From NCBI GenBank assembly GCA_913061235.1, contig CAJXTB010000010.1:186001-250000 (forward strand): a stretch of DNA of 64,000 nucleotides. Direction: 5' to 3'. The notes below the pieces were generated by a model. It ran no database searches, was not told where the DNA came from, and saw only the letters and a program-made list of their open reading frames with translations. Positions 24,954 through 33,466 of the stretch are shown piece by piece; the first letter of the stretch is position 1; each line of letters opens with the position of its first letter. Position numbers and translations under genes: made by a program. The stretch comes from an uncultured Pseudomonadota bacterium. GTDB lineage: Bacteria > Myxococcota_A > UBA796 > GCA-2862545.

Positions 24954-26141
24954 CTAGGAAGGGTCCGTACAGATGGGGGCGACTTGCGCGCCGGTGATGG
25001 TGCATCCGTTTTGGCAGACGCCCTGACTGTCACCGTTAGGGACATGGAAAGTCAGGACATTCGACCAGCCGGTCTTGCTCATCACACCGGAGGAGACGTT
25101 GCAGCTCCAGTAGGTCTTCTCCAAGATGACCGCGCCCCAGGCCGTCGCATCGTAGTTGCCGCCAGCGCCGCCCCAGTTGAAGTAGTCGCAGCTCACCGGA
25201 GCGAGGCCGTTCGCCAAGCAGGCATCCCGGTACCAAGCGCGTGCGTCCCCGGCAGGCAGGGGACGGTACTCCAACCGGTACACGGTCTGACCACCAGGAG
25301 CGGTGTGTTGATCGGCGACGTCAATGGGGCCGGAGCCTTCGACCGTGGCGCCGTGCGGCACTACCTCATTCGTGCCGATGACCGCGCCCGACTCCAGCGT
25401 TGCGTACGCGGAGATTCGTGCCCCGTCAGCGATGCTCACGTTGTCCTCGATGGTGACGCTTCGGCCGATTCGGACATTGGGGCCGATTGTCACGTCATCT
25501 GCGATGTTCGTGTTCTTGCGAATACGCGCGCCGCTCGACACAGTCACGTTACGCCCAATGGTAGAGTTTGGACCGATCATACCAGCGATCTCGGTGGCGC
25601 TCCCACTGTTGACCGAATCGCTGATCTGCACACCCCGCGCGATGAGGGCACCTGCCTGTAGGGTAGTGTGGTTGCCAACGTTCGCGAGCGAGCCCACGGT
25701 CACATTGGCCGCGACGGACACGTCATCACCGATGTCTGAGCCGTAGCCCACCTGTGCTCCGGTACTCGCACTAAATCGTTCTCCAACCTGGGATACACGC
25801 CCGATGGTCACGTCGTCTGCAATCTGGGCATCTACACCGACAACGGCTCCGCGGGCGATGATGCTGTTGGTTCCGAGGGTCGCCGCGCCGGGCTCACCGC
25901 TGCGGCCGGCAAACGATGCGCGTGCTGCAATGACGGCATCGGCACCTAGGGTGGAGTCCGCTCCGACCGAGGCATACGCTTGGATCTGGGCGCCGCTGCC
26001 GACGGTGAGTCCAGTTGTGGTGTCCGCGTCGACGGAGACGCAGGCTGTGTTGGCGTCGGCGTATGAGTCAACGCACCCGTCCCCGTTGGAGTCTTGAGCG
26101 CTGGCGGTCGAAATAAGCAATGCAAGTAGTGTAGTAATCAT
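24954..26141 (-). CDS. Secreted left-handed beta-helix protein, compact head (family member B)
   Basis: GGGAG precedes the ATG at 26141; the signal peptide is MITTLLALLISTASAQ. Its mature start DSNGDGCVDSYADANTACVS is nearly identical to member A. The stalk (about residues 40-260) is again hexapeptide repeats, with matching landmarks such as SSGARIRKNTNIADDVTIG and an IARGxxIxDS kink. The head is about 120 residues with six Cys (YRDACLANGLAPVSCDYFNW, WSCNVSSGV, GVCQNGCTITG) and many Trp/Tyr, like a small disulfide-rich lectin-type domain. No enzymatic motif. It is convergent with member A and same-strand with member C. Confidence 0.85.
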   Translation of the reverse strand: MITTLLALLISTASAQDSNGDGCVDSYADANTACVSVDADTTTGLTVGSGAQIQAYASVGADSTLGADAVIAARASFAGRSGEPGAATLGTNSIIARGAVVGVDAQIADDVTIGRVSQVGERFSASTGAQVGYGSDIGDDVSVAANVTVGSLANVGNHTTLQAGALIARGVQISDSVNSGSATEIAGMIGPNSTIGRNVTVSSGARIRKNTNIADDVTIGPNVRIGRSVTIEDNVSIADGARISAYATLESGAVIGTNEVVPHGATVEGSGPIDVADQHTAPGGQTVYRLEYRPLPAGDARAWYRDACLANGLAPVSCDYFNWGGAGGNYDATAWGAVILEKTYWSCNVSSGVMSKTGWSNVLTFHVPNGDSQGVCQNGCTITGAQVAPICTDPS

Positions 26142-26160
26142 GGTTTCTCCCGTGGCATCC

Positions 26161-26190
26161 ATATTACCCAGTGGACGCGTTCTTATGCAA
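26161..26190 (-). promoter_or_regulatory. Predicted sigma70-type promoter of beta-helix gene B
   Basis: On the minus strand TTGCAT (26190-26185), 18-bp spacer, TAATAT (26166-26161), about 20 bp before the start codon at 26141. Good match to consensus at both boxes. Confidence 0.55.
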
Positions 26191-26440
26191 CGAGTTTCAG
26201 CATGAAGAGAGGATACTGAGAGGTGAACACGCTGTACACCCCGCCCTGTGGCGCTTGACGAGACCTGGGCTGTCGTCACTCGACCGTGCCAACTGCTCCG
26301 AGCTCGGAGCATGGAATACGAAAACGGAGGTTTAGCGGTTCGCATCGGCTGATTCGCCGGCGGCCGGTCCTGGCACAGACGCGTAGCGATGCTCCAGCCA
26401 GTGCCATCGAGCAGGGTGGCTAGGTCCTATTTGCGCCGGA

Positions 26441-27772
26441 TCAGTTCTCGGTGCAGGACACGAGCTGCAAGAACCCCGCCGGGTTTGTTCCAGATCCCTC
26501 GCCAAGCCCCACGACCACCGTATCCGCTGAAGGAACGCTGTACGGGCTCCCGGTGATGTGCGACCAGGGACCGCTTGGACCCGTGGCCGATTGAATCGAT
26601 ACGGTCGTTCCCTGTCGCAACCAACGGACGTGCGACAGCTGCCCAGCGTTGTAGTACCCCTTGTAGGTTCCAGCGTACCCGTTGGGGAATCCAGTCAAAG
26701 TGATGTTAGCCCAGTAACTTCCGTTGTTAGTGCTGTACCCATTGATATCTTGGAAGTCCACCGTGCTCCCGTGAACCAAGCCCACGCCCATGTGAAGCGT
26801 GTTCCACGATGCAATCACCTCGAATTCACCCGTAAAATTGTGGCTGAGAACGGCCCCGTTGTATGAATTGCTTAGACCAGCAATCGACCATCGGGTGTTT
26901 GTACCAATGCCATCGGACAGGCCGCTCTGTCCTTGCGTTGGCAACCACGGCGCCACACATCCGGTCGTTTGGGGGTTGTCGTAGATGTCCCCTTGCTGAA
27001 CAATCGTGTCCTCGGGAACCAGGGTGTTCGCAGTCACGGTGACGCCAGCCGCTAGGCGCACATTGGCGCCAATCGTGGCGCCGTCTCCAATCTGAACGTC
27101 TCGCCCAATGCGAGCGCCCGCCATCACGGTCACGTTGGCGCCGAGGTCCGCGCTCTTGCGGATGCGGGCTGTGCTGTCAATGTCGGCTCCCGCTCCAATC
27201 GTGACCTCTGGCCCGATGACACCGGCAATCGTGGCAGACGACGGGCTGTCCGCAATGTCGACTCCGCGTGCCATCACCGTAGAGGGCGCGACAGTCGTGT
27301 TGTTGCCGACGTGAACGAGGGTGCCAAGGGTGACGTTTGCGCCCATGGTGACGTCGTCGCCAAGCTCTGCCGCATATCCAATGGTGACATCATTCTGGGT
27401 CTGCAGACGCTCGCCCGCATCAACGCTACGACCGATGATGTTGTCTGCACCAATGCTTTGGTCCGCTCCGATAGTTGCGCCGCGCGCGATGATTGTGCCG
27501 TCCCTAATGGGACGCGCGCCACTCGCTGAGACGCGGCCAATGACGGTGGAGCGGGCGCTCACCGTAGCATTGGCACCCAAGGCAATATCTGCCCCCAAGG
27601 CTGCATACGCGCCCACATCGGTCGAAGCACCAATGGTGGTACCCGAGCCCATCGTTGCGAGTGGCGACACGCACGCGCTGTTCGCCGTGAAATAGCTGTC
27701 CTCACAGCCATCACCGTCTAGGTCTGCAGCGGAAGCTACGCTCGCGAGCAAGGACAAAAGAACAACACTCAT
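26441..27772 (-). CDS. Secreted left-handed beta-helix protein, lectin-like head (family member C)
   Basis: GGGGAG precedes the ATG at 27772; signal peptide MSVVLLSLLASVASAA. The mature start is DLDGDGCEDSYFTANSACVS, followed by a hexapeptide stalk to about residue 255 with the same STARIRKSADLGANVTV landmark as members A and B. The head (about 270-443) is an all-beta domain with repeated aromatic strands (EFEVIASWNTLHMGVGL, VDFQDINGYSTNNGSYW, HVRWLRQGTTVSIQ), resembling concanavalin-type (LamG-like) or other carbohydrate-binding jelly rolls. A single Cys near the C-terminus may pair with one at the head start. Confidence 0.85.
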   Translation of the reverse strand: MSVVLLSLLASVASAADLDGDGCEDSYFTANSACVSPLATMGSGTTIGASTDVGAYAALGADIALGANATVSARSTVIGRVSASGARPIRDGTIIARGATIGADQSIGADNIIGRSVDAGERLQTQNDVTIGYAAELGDDVTMGANVTLGTLVHVGNNTTVAPSTVMARGVDIADSPSSATIAGVIGPEVTIGAGADIDSTARIRKSADLGANVTVMAGARIGRDVQIGDGATIGANVRLAAGVTVTANTLVPEDTIVQQGDIYDNPQTTGCVAPWLPTQGQSGLSDGIGTNTRWSIAGLSNSYNGAVLSHNFTGEFEVIASWNTLHMGVGLVHGSTVDFQDINGYSTNNGSYWANITLTGFPNGYAGTYKGYYNAGQLSHVRWLRQGTTVSIQSATGPSGPWSHITGSPYSVPSADTVVVGLGEGSGTNPAGFLQLVSCTEN

Positions 27773-27799
27773 TAGACTCTCCCCAGATGGACGAAGCCC

Positions 27800-27827
27800 A
27801 GTGTAGTTCATGTGCTTCGAGTCCCAA
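27800..27827 (-). promoter_or_regulatory. Predicted promoter of beta-helix gene C
   Basis: On the minus strand TTGGGA (27827-27822), 16-bp spacer, TACACT (27805-27800), about 28 bp before the start at 27772. Moderate match. Confidence 0.4.
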
Positions 27828-27942
27828 CTTAAAGTTACTTTATTGCGCGGGTCCAAGGTACATCCACGCCGGTTGGGCGCACCAGCACAAGAAGCCCGTG
27901 GGAGAACTGTCGCGCGGTGGCAGGAGACGCGTACACCCGCGT

Positions 27943-29010
27943 CTACGGAGCGAACCGCTCAAAGACCGAGGCTGCGTAGCCACAGCTACCGACGGTCTGC
28001 GAGTCGGGCTGGTCGACGCACTGGTTGAGGTAGCAGTTGCGAACCACTTGCCACCAGGGCGCAGCCTCTTCCGCACGTCCCTGTGCCATGAGCGATTCGA
28101 CCACCTCTGTTGACCAGTCTGTCACCCAGTCTGGGTGTGCGAGGGCAACCTCGGAAATGGCTGGCCAATCCTCTCGCGCGGTGAGGTCCTTTGCGGGCAT
28201 CTGAGCAAGCAGGTGCAGCACCACATCGGTCTGCTCGGTCGTCAACAGCAATGCTACGCCGCGGTCCTGCGCTTCTTGCGTGGCCTCCGTCTGGCCCAGC
28301 ATTTGGGACAGCGTGGTGATGGCCATCACAGCCGCGTCCTCGGCCAGCTCCGGCTCCCGACCGTTCTCCGTCAACGTATCCACCGCTTCTAGGAAGGCTG
28401 TCGGCATGTCTTGTTCGAACGCGCTCAGTGCTGCAAGTGGGTCCATCGAGTCGAGCATGCCGCTCTCAAGCTCTGCGCTCAATGTCATGATGAGGTCGAA
28501 TGAGCGTTCGCGCCGTTCCAAGTAGTCGACGACAATCGCCGCATACAGGTCTTCGTCCGACGCATCTTCCGGCAAGGTCTCCAGTGTCACGTGCTGTGAC
28601 TCGGCGAGAACCAACAGCTCGTCAGACGGCCGAGTGAGCACTCTGTCGCGAGCCAGCAAGCGTCCCAGCTCACCCTCCAGAACACGGTCTGGAGGTTCCG
28701 CGTTGAAGACGGCTTGTTCGGTATCAAACGCGCACAAATGCTGAATTCGGTACCAATGCACATCATCCATCTGCGATGGAGCGTCTGTGGAATCCGCCGT
28801 CTCATCTCCGGTCAGCTGCGACGGAGCCGCGCGCGGTGTGGACGTTCCGGAAGGCTGCACCGGGCCCTGTTGGACGGCGGTCGGCCTGGCAGCGTGTGAA
28901 ACGTCCTCACGTTGCAGACCCACGACGACGACAGTCAACAGGACTACCAGCAGAACCAACAAGAGCCCAGCCATCAACAATCCAACGACAACGACAAGTC
29001 GTCGTCTCAT
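27943..29010 (-). CDS. Membrane-anchored periplasmic protein of unknown function
   Basis: GGGAG lies 5 nt before the ATG at 29010. The 355-aa protein opens with MRRRLVVVVGLLMAG and a long uninterrupted hydrophobic stretch to about residue 33 that is too long for a cleaved signal, so it is probably an N-terminal anchor. A Pro/Ser/Thr linker (to about 85) leads to an entirely helical, Glu/Leu-rich domain resembling TPR/SEL1-like solenoids without clear consensus. Three Cys in the last 40 residues (NCYLNQCVDQ, SCGY) may form disulfides. No family recognised. Confidence 0.65.
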   Translation of the reverse strand: MRRRLVVVVGLLMAGLLLVLLVVLLTVVVVGLQREDVSHAARPTAVQQGPVQPSGTSTPRAAPSQLTGDETADSTDAPSQMDDVHWYRIQHLCAFDTEQAVFNAEPPDRVLEGELGRLLARDRVLTRPSDELLVLAESQHVTLETLPEDASDEDLYAAIVVDYLERRERSFDLIMTLSAELESGMLDSMDPLAALSAFEQDMPTAFLEAVDTLTENGREPELAEDAAVMAITTLSQMLGQTEATQEAQDRGVALLLTTEQTDVVLHLLAQMPAKDLTAREDWPAISEVALAHPDWVTDWSTEVVESLMAQGRAEEAAPWWQVVRNCYLNQCVDQPDSQTVGSCGYAASVFERFAP

Positions 29011-29184
29011 GCCCACTCCCTACGTCAAGAACCATCAGCACGCTCTTGATGAACCTAGCAGATGTAGGTTGGCATCCTCGTCTTGCGTGTACAAACCGAA
29101 TGCTTCGACGCACCCATAGAGGCCCGGTGTAGGAACGGCAACCTGCGTTGTGGTGTATACGCTGATTCATCAAGAGGAGAACCA

Positions 29185-32100
29185 ATGAATCGCCTACTCG
29201 TGCCCGCGCTGGCACTGCTCATCGGATGTGTCGACAAAGCCGACACTGAGACCAACACCGACCTCGGCACAGACACCGACCTCGGCACAGACACCGACCT
29301 CGGCACAGACACCGACATCGACACAAGCGGCGCCGCTGCCCAAGTCACCGTGTTCGTCGCTGACAGCGACAATCAGCCCGTTGTAGGAGCCCTCATCACG
29401 GTCCCCGGCGGAGATACCGCCACCACGGATGACGCCGGATTCGCCACCGTAGAGGGCCGCGGCGACGACACCATCGTCATCCAGATTCACGCCGATGGCT
29501 ACGCCCGGACGGCTCAGATTGCACCCATCCAGGATGGCCGCGCTTCCGCTGTGGTCATCGTCAACCCCGTAGAAGTGCTGACCATCGACAGCGCGGCAGA
29601 CGCCAATCTCACCTTCGCAGACGGCTTGGTCCTGCGCCTTGACGGTGGCTTTGGTGACCGCCGCGGTGGAGACTTAGCCGCGGACGTGGAAGTTGCGGTG
29701 TTGGACACCCCAGCTCGCTTGCGCGCCCTCCCGCCCACACCTCCGGGGTACTCGCTGATCACCGCGACGGACGTCACGTTCACCCGCGACGGCGACGTGC
29801 TGGAGTTCGAAGGCACCGCGGCCATCACCTTCCCGCTTCCCCCCGACTTCCCCACCTTCCAAACGGACGAGACCCGTCTCGCCTTCGTCAATGAAAGCGG
29901 TGACTGGGAAGTCGAAGATGCCGGCCTTCAGAGGTGCGGCGACGGCGACCTCTGCGGCGTGACCGACCACTTCACATCGTTCGCTGTCCTGCTCGACAGT
30001 AGTCACGCGGTAAACATTCAGGTCGACTTAGCAGAACTGGCCGACGTGGACTTCGAACCGGCTCGCATGAGCGTCACCTCGAACTGTGGCGACGGAACCA
30101 TCATCGCAAGCGTCAACCATCGCGGTATTGCCCGGTTCGGTGCTATGTTCTGTGAGGCTGGGTACGACATGCGCGTGGACCGCATCGCCACCGACACCGT
30201 CACCGGCGAGCACGCAGTGGCATCCGCCATCCTCCACGCCATGCCAGGAACGGATGACGAGCCTACGACAATCGCCGCTGAGACCCGTATTGGAGACGGC
30301 GACAGCGACGGATTCACCGCAGCACAGGGCGACTGCGACGACGACAACAACGCCATCTACCCAGGAGCGGCGGACCCCATCGACGACCTCGGTCTAGATA
30401 GCAACTGTGACGGACTCGATGGCGTAGACGCTGACGGCGACCGCTACAGCACCGCATTCGACTGCGACGATACCGACCGCACCGTGCACCCAGGCCGCTC
30501 GGACACGGGCTTCTTCGGCGTTGCCGATAGGGGCCTAGACAACGACTGCGACGGCAATGTAGATGAAGATGGAGACAACGACAGAGACGGGTACATCGCT
30601 ACGGCTCTTGGCGGCTTCGACTGCAACGACGACGACTACTCCGTCAACCCAGGCGCGGTCGACGAAGCCGGAGACGGTCAGGACACTGACTGCGACGGCC
30701 TCGACGGAACAGACCCCATCACAGACGTCGACGGGGACGGCTGGGCGGACTGGGAAGACTGCAACGACCTCGACGCCAGCGTGTTCCCAGGTGCTGTCGA
30801 GCGCTGTGACACCGTGGACAGAGACTGCAGTGGCAGCCCCACTCGCGTCGCCGTCACCAACTCGGACACCTGCTTAGACGCACGCCAGTTCGACGACACC
30901 TATCCGGGTACCTACACAATCGACGCGATGCTCGATGGAGAGATTGTGGAGAGCTGCTCCGAGGCTCTCACGCTCACCGTGCAAGACGGCCGCATTCCCC
31001 GCGAGATGATGGTTGAGACGGCCGCAAACTGCGCAATGCTGCTGGACGGCGGCACCGAGGTGCAGCTGCAGACCGTGTCCGGGTTCGTCTCCCGAACCGG
31101 CTTCGTGCACGGCACCCTCGTGGCCGTTCTGGGCGATGTCACCCACGAGACCACCTACCAAGGCAACATTCGCAGCGCTGACTTCACCGGCCGAGCGACA
31201 GTACCCTTGGACTCTGCCGAGTTTGGGGTGTCTAGCCTGCAGATCTCGCTCCGAAACGCACGCACAATTGCGTGGGTCGACCCGCTCACAGAGGACGCCG
31301 ACTTTGACGGTTCACCCTCCAGCCTAGACTGTGACGACAACGACCCCACCGTCCGACCCGGAGCGGTGGAAGCGTGCAACGGCGTGGACGACAACTGTAG
31401 CGACGGCATCGCGGACGAAGTGTGCCCTGCCGCGTCGCCATTGCCAGGCCGCTACGTGGTTCAGACCAGCGTGTTTACGGCCGACGGGTACACCTACACC
31501 GGGCCCCCATCCCCGCCGGCCGTCGCCATGTTGGTGGATGGTGAGATGAGTCACCTCACTGCCGAAAACCCCATCTTCCAAGGCGCTGTGGGCGCAAGCA
31601 ACAACGTCATTGCAGGCATGACTGCCAACCCGCCTGGAGACGACGGCACCATCTCCGGCACCATCACCGTTGCCCTAGAAGGTCTCATGCCTAGCGGCAC
31701 GTTCGCGTGGACCGGTACGGCGAACGAAGATGGTTTCTCAGGAATGGCCGTCATGCATACGCTGCCACTGCGCCGGTGGACCCACGTGGCCATCAGCGCC
31801 TCAAAGGTCGTTCCTCCCACAGACAACGACGAGGACTTCGACGGCACCCCGACCCACCTGGACTGCGACGACACCGACCCGAACCGGCGGTTTGGCGCCC
31901 ATGAGGTCTGCAATGGCCTGGATGACAACTGCGATGGTGGCGAAGACCAGCCCTTTGACGGCGTCTGTCCGAACATGCCATGGACCAGTGGTTCCTTGCC
32001 GGCCACGTTCCAGCTGCTTGTCACCGATGGCATCAGCGAGTGGGCGGCCGAAGACCAAGTCGATGTCGACCCACAAGCGCTCAACGCGGTCGGATTCGAG

Positions 32101-32343
32101 AACCCCATATTTGAAGGTGTGTCCGAAGCGCAGATCAGCGTACTCGCCATGACCATGAATCCACCCACCGGAGACGAGACATCCGTCAACGGCGTGATGA
32201 CCATCGAGTCGACTGTCGAAGGCATCGAGAGCGGCGACTACGAGTGGTCCGGTACCCTCGACAGCTCCGGCATCTCCGGCTTCGCGCTTGTCGAAGGCGG
32301 CCCAAACCGCTGGACCCACGTCATGATTACGCACGGGCGGTAG
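29185..32343 (+). CDS. Large MopE-repeat lipoprotein (1,052 aa)
   Basis: GAGGAG precedes the ATG at 29185, which opens a lipoprotein signal (MNRLLVPALALLIGC). A Thr/Asp linker holds three perfect DLGTDT repeats. Residues about 50-115 form a carboxypeptidase-regulatory-like beta-sandwich (VVGALITVPGGDTATTDDAG). The rest alternates beta-rich modules with MopE-type repeats (GDCDDDNNAIYPGA, GLDNDCDGNVDEDG, CNGVDDNCSDG). Two C-terminal modules of about 120 residues are clearly related to each other (AENPIFQGAVGASNNVIAGM and FENPIFEGVSEAQISVLAMT; RRWTHVAIS and NRWTHVMIT). Probably a calcium- or metal-binding surface protein; it ends 20 bp before a convergent lipoprotein gene. Confidence 0.85.
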   Translation: MNRLLVPALALLIGCVDKADTETNTDLGTDTDLGTDTDLGTDTDIDTSGAAAQVTVFVADSDNQPVVGALITVPGGDTATTDDAGFATVEGRGDDTIVIQIHADGYARTAQIAPIQDGRASAVVIVNPVEVLTIDSAADANLTFADGLVLRLDGGFGDRRGGDLAADVEVAVLDTPARLRALPPTPPGYSLITATDVTFTRDGDVLEFEGTAAITFPLPPDFPTFQTDETRLAFVNESGDWEVEDAGLQRCGDGDLCGVTDHFTSFAVLLDSSHAVNIQVDLAELADVDFEPARMSVTSNCGDGTIIASVNHRGIARFGAMFCEAGYDMRVDRIATDTVTGEHAVASAILHAMPGTDDEPTTIAAETRIGDGDSDGFTAAQGDCDDDNNAIYPGAADPIDDLGLDSNCDGLDGVDADGDRYSTAFDCDDTDRTVHPGRSDTGFFGVADRGLDNDCDGNVDEDGDNDRDGYIATALGGFDCNDDDYSVNPGAVDEAGDGQDTDCDGLDGTDPITDVDGDGWADWEDCNDLDASVFPGAVERCDTVDRDCSGSPTRVAVTNSDTCLDARQFDDTYPGTYTIDAMLDGEIVESCSEALTLTVQDGRIPREMMVETAANCAMLLDGGTEVQLQTVSGFVSRTGFVHGTLVAVLGDVTHETTYQGNIRSADFTGRATVPLDSAEFGVSSLQISLRNARTIAWVDPLTEDADFDGSPSSLDCDDNDPTVRPGAVEACNGVDDNCSDGIADEVCPAASPLPGRYVVQTSVFTADGYTYTGPPSPPAVAMLVDGEMSHLTAENPIFQGAVGASNNVIAGMTANPPGDDGTISGTITVALEGLMPSGTFAWTGTANEDGFSGMAVMHTLPLRRWTHVAISASKVVPPTDNDEDFDGTPTHLDCDDTDPNRRFGAHEVCNGLDDNCDGGEDQPFDGVCPNMPWTSGSLPATFQLLVTDGISEWAAEDQVDVDPQALNAVGFENPIFEGVSEAQISVLAMTMNPPTGDETSVNGVMTIESTVEGIESGDYEWSGTLDSSGISGFALVEGGPNRWTHVMITHGR
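29260..29313 (+). repeat. Three perfect 18-bp tandem repeats in the lipoprotein linker
   Basis: GACCTCGGCACAGACACC occurs three times head to tail with no mismatch, encoding DLGTDT x3 in the linker just after the lipidated Cys. Perfect identity suggests recent slippage; changes would stay in frame and alter linker length. Confidence 0.95.
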
Positions 32344-32363
32344 CGGGGGGCGAGCGGGGCCGC

Positions 32364-33341
32364 TTACGGAACCGCCGAACACTCCGGCAAGTTGAGGTCT
32401 GGAACCTCGAAGAATGGGGGTGGGAAGAGCCCACCAACGGGTACTAGGCTCACCCCCTCCACTTCGATATGGGTACACAGCTCGTTTGGGTCATAGGAGC
32501 AGGCCACGGAATCCGGCCCCTCCTGTGCCGACGACAGCTCAACCCGCAAGGTCCCGACCACCAGCGCGTTTCCCGTGGACTGAGTCAGCCCCGTGAACGA
32601 CCCGGTGACAATCGCAGGTAGGGATGTCGACCATGGCGGGTCGCTGGCATCGAGCGTACTGAAGTTTTCGAGGTGAAAAAACGGCGGAGAGTATTCCAAG
32701 GAAGCCTCGGACGTGATGAGGCAGCTGTCGTTGCCGAACGGTTGCCGCCAGACGCTCCACTCCCCGGACCGTTCGGGGTCCTGACCGACAAAGGCCTCGA
32801 ATAGCGGCAGAAACAGGTCACCAACAGAGTCCTCAGGCCCCGACACATCCCATTGGTGCAGCTCCAGAGGAAGCGCGGCAAGCCGGTCGGCCGGTGGGGT
32901 GTGGAACTGTCCGATTGCCTGGGTACAGCCATTGACTTGGGCAGACAAGACGTACGAGGTGTCCCCCTGAAGTGCGCCAGCCTCCGGCGACCATGTAGAC
33001 TCGTCAGTCCCCACGGTCGTCATTCCAGCAACGGGGGTATCGCCACGTTCGGTGGCCACGTAGATGTCGCTGGGAATGCCTTGCTGCACCCTCACCCGGG
33101 CCTCAGTAAAGCCACGCTGTAGCCAGACATCTCCCGTTGAAGCCGAGGGGTACTGCTCAACAACCGTCCAGTCGCAGTCCCCACTTGCGGTATCCGCGTC
33201 CGGTTCGGTGTCCGAGTCAAACCACCCGTCTACGTCATCCCGTGGGTCGAATGTGGCACTCGAGTCGGAATCGGAGCTGGAGTCGGTCGATGGCGTGCCG
33301 CAGGCAGCCAGCAAGAACAACACGGAAAGACGGGTATGCAT
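32364..33341 (-). CDS. Lipoprotein of unknown function
   Basis: 325 aa starting MHTRLSVLFLLAAC, a clear lipobox, followed by a Ser/Asp-rich linker (STDSSSDSDSSATFDPRDD). The mature region is beta-rich, beginning with a fibronectin-III-like strand pattern (TEARVRVQQGIPSDIYVATE; TSYVLSAQVNG). The C-terminal part (SLEYSPPFFHLENFSTL) is not recognisable. Two Cys pairs are likely. It converges with the large MopE lipoprotein and is divergent from the S9 peptidase. Confidence 0.7.
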   Translation of the reverse strand: MHTRLSVLFLLAACGTPSTDSSSDSDSSATFDPRDDVDGWFDSDTEPDADTASGDCDWTVVEQYPSASTGDVWLQRGFTEARVRVQQGIPSDIYVATERGDTPVAGMTTVGTDESTWSPEAGALQGDTSYVLSAQVNGCTQAIGQFHTPPADRLAALPLELHQWDVSGPEDSVGDLFLPLFEAFVGQDPERSGEWSVWRQPFGNDSCLITSEASLEYSPPFFHLENFSTLDASDPPWSTSLPAIVTGSFTGLTQSTGNALVVGTLRVELSSAQEGPDSVACSYDPNELCTHIEVEGVSLVPVGGLFPPPFFEVPDLNLPECSAVP

Positions 33342-33466
33342 AGGTTTATTCTACCAGATGTCCGCGCCGAATGAGTGCCATCCCACCCAGTTGGCCGTGG
33401 TCCTGGAATCGCTCGTTGTCTCGGCGTCCCAGTCGGCTAAACGAGTGCACTGCGAGGCTGTTCCCT

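Noticed and set aside
29083-32343. CRISPR-like repetitiveness in MopE-repeat genes
   Set aside because: The repeats are protein-coding, degenerate and in frame; no direct repeat-spacer array exists in the window.
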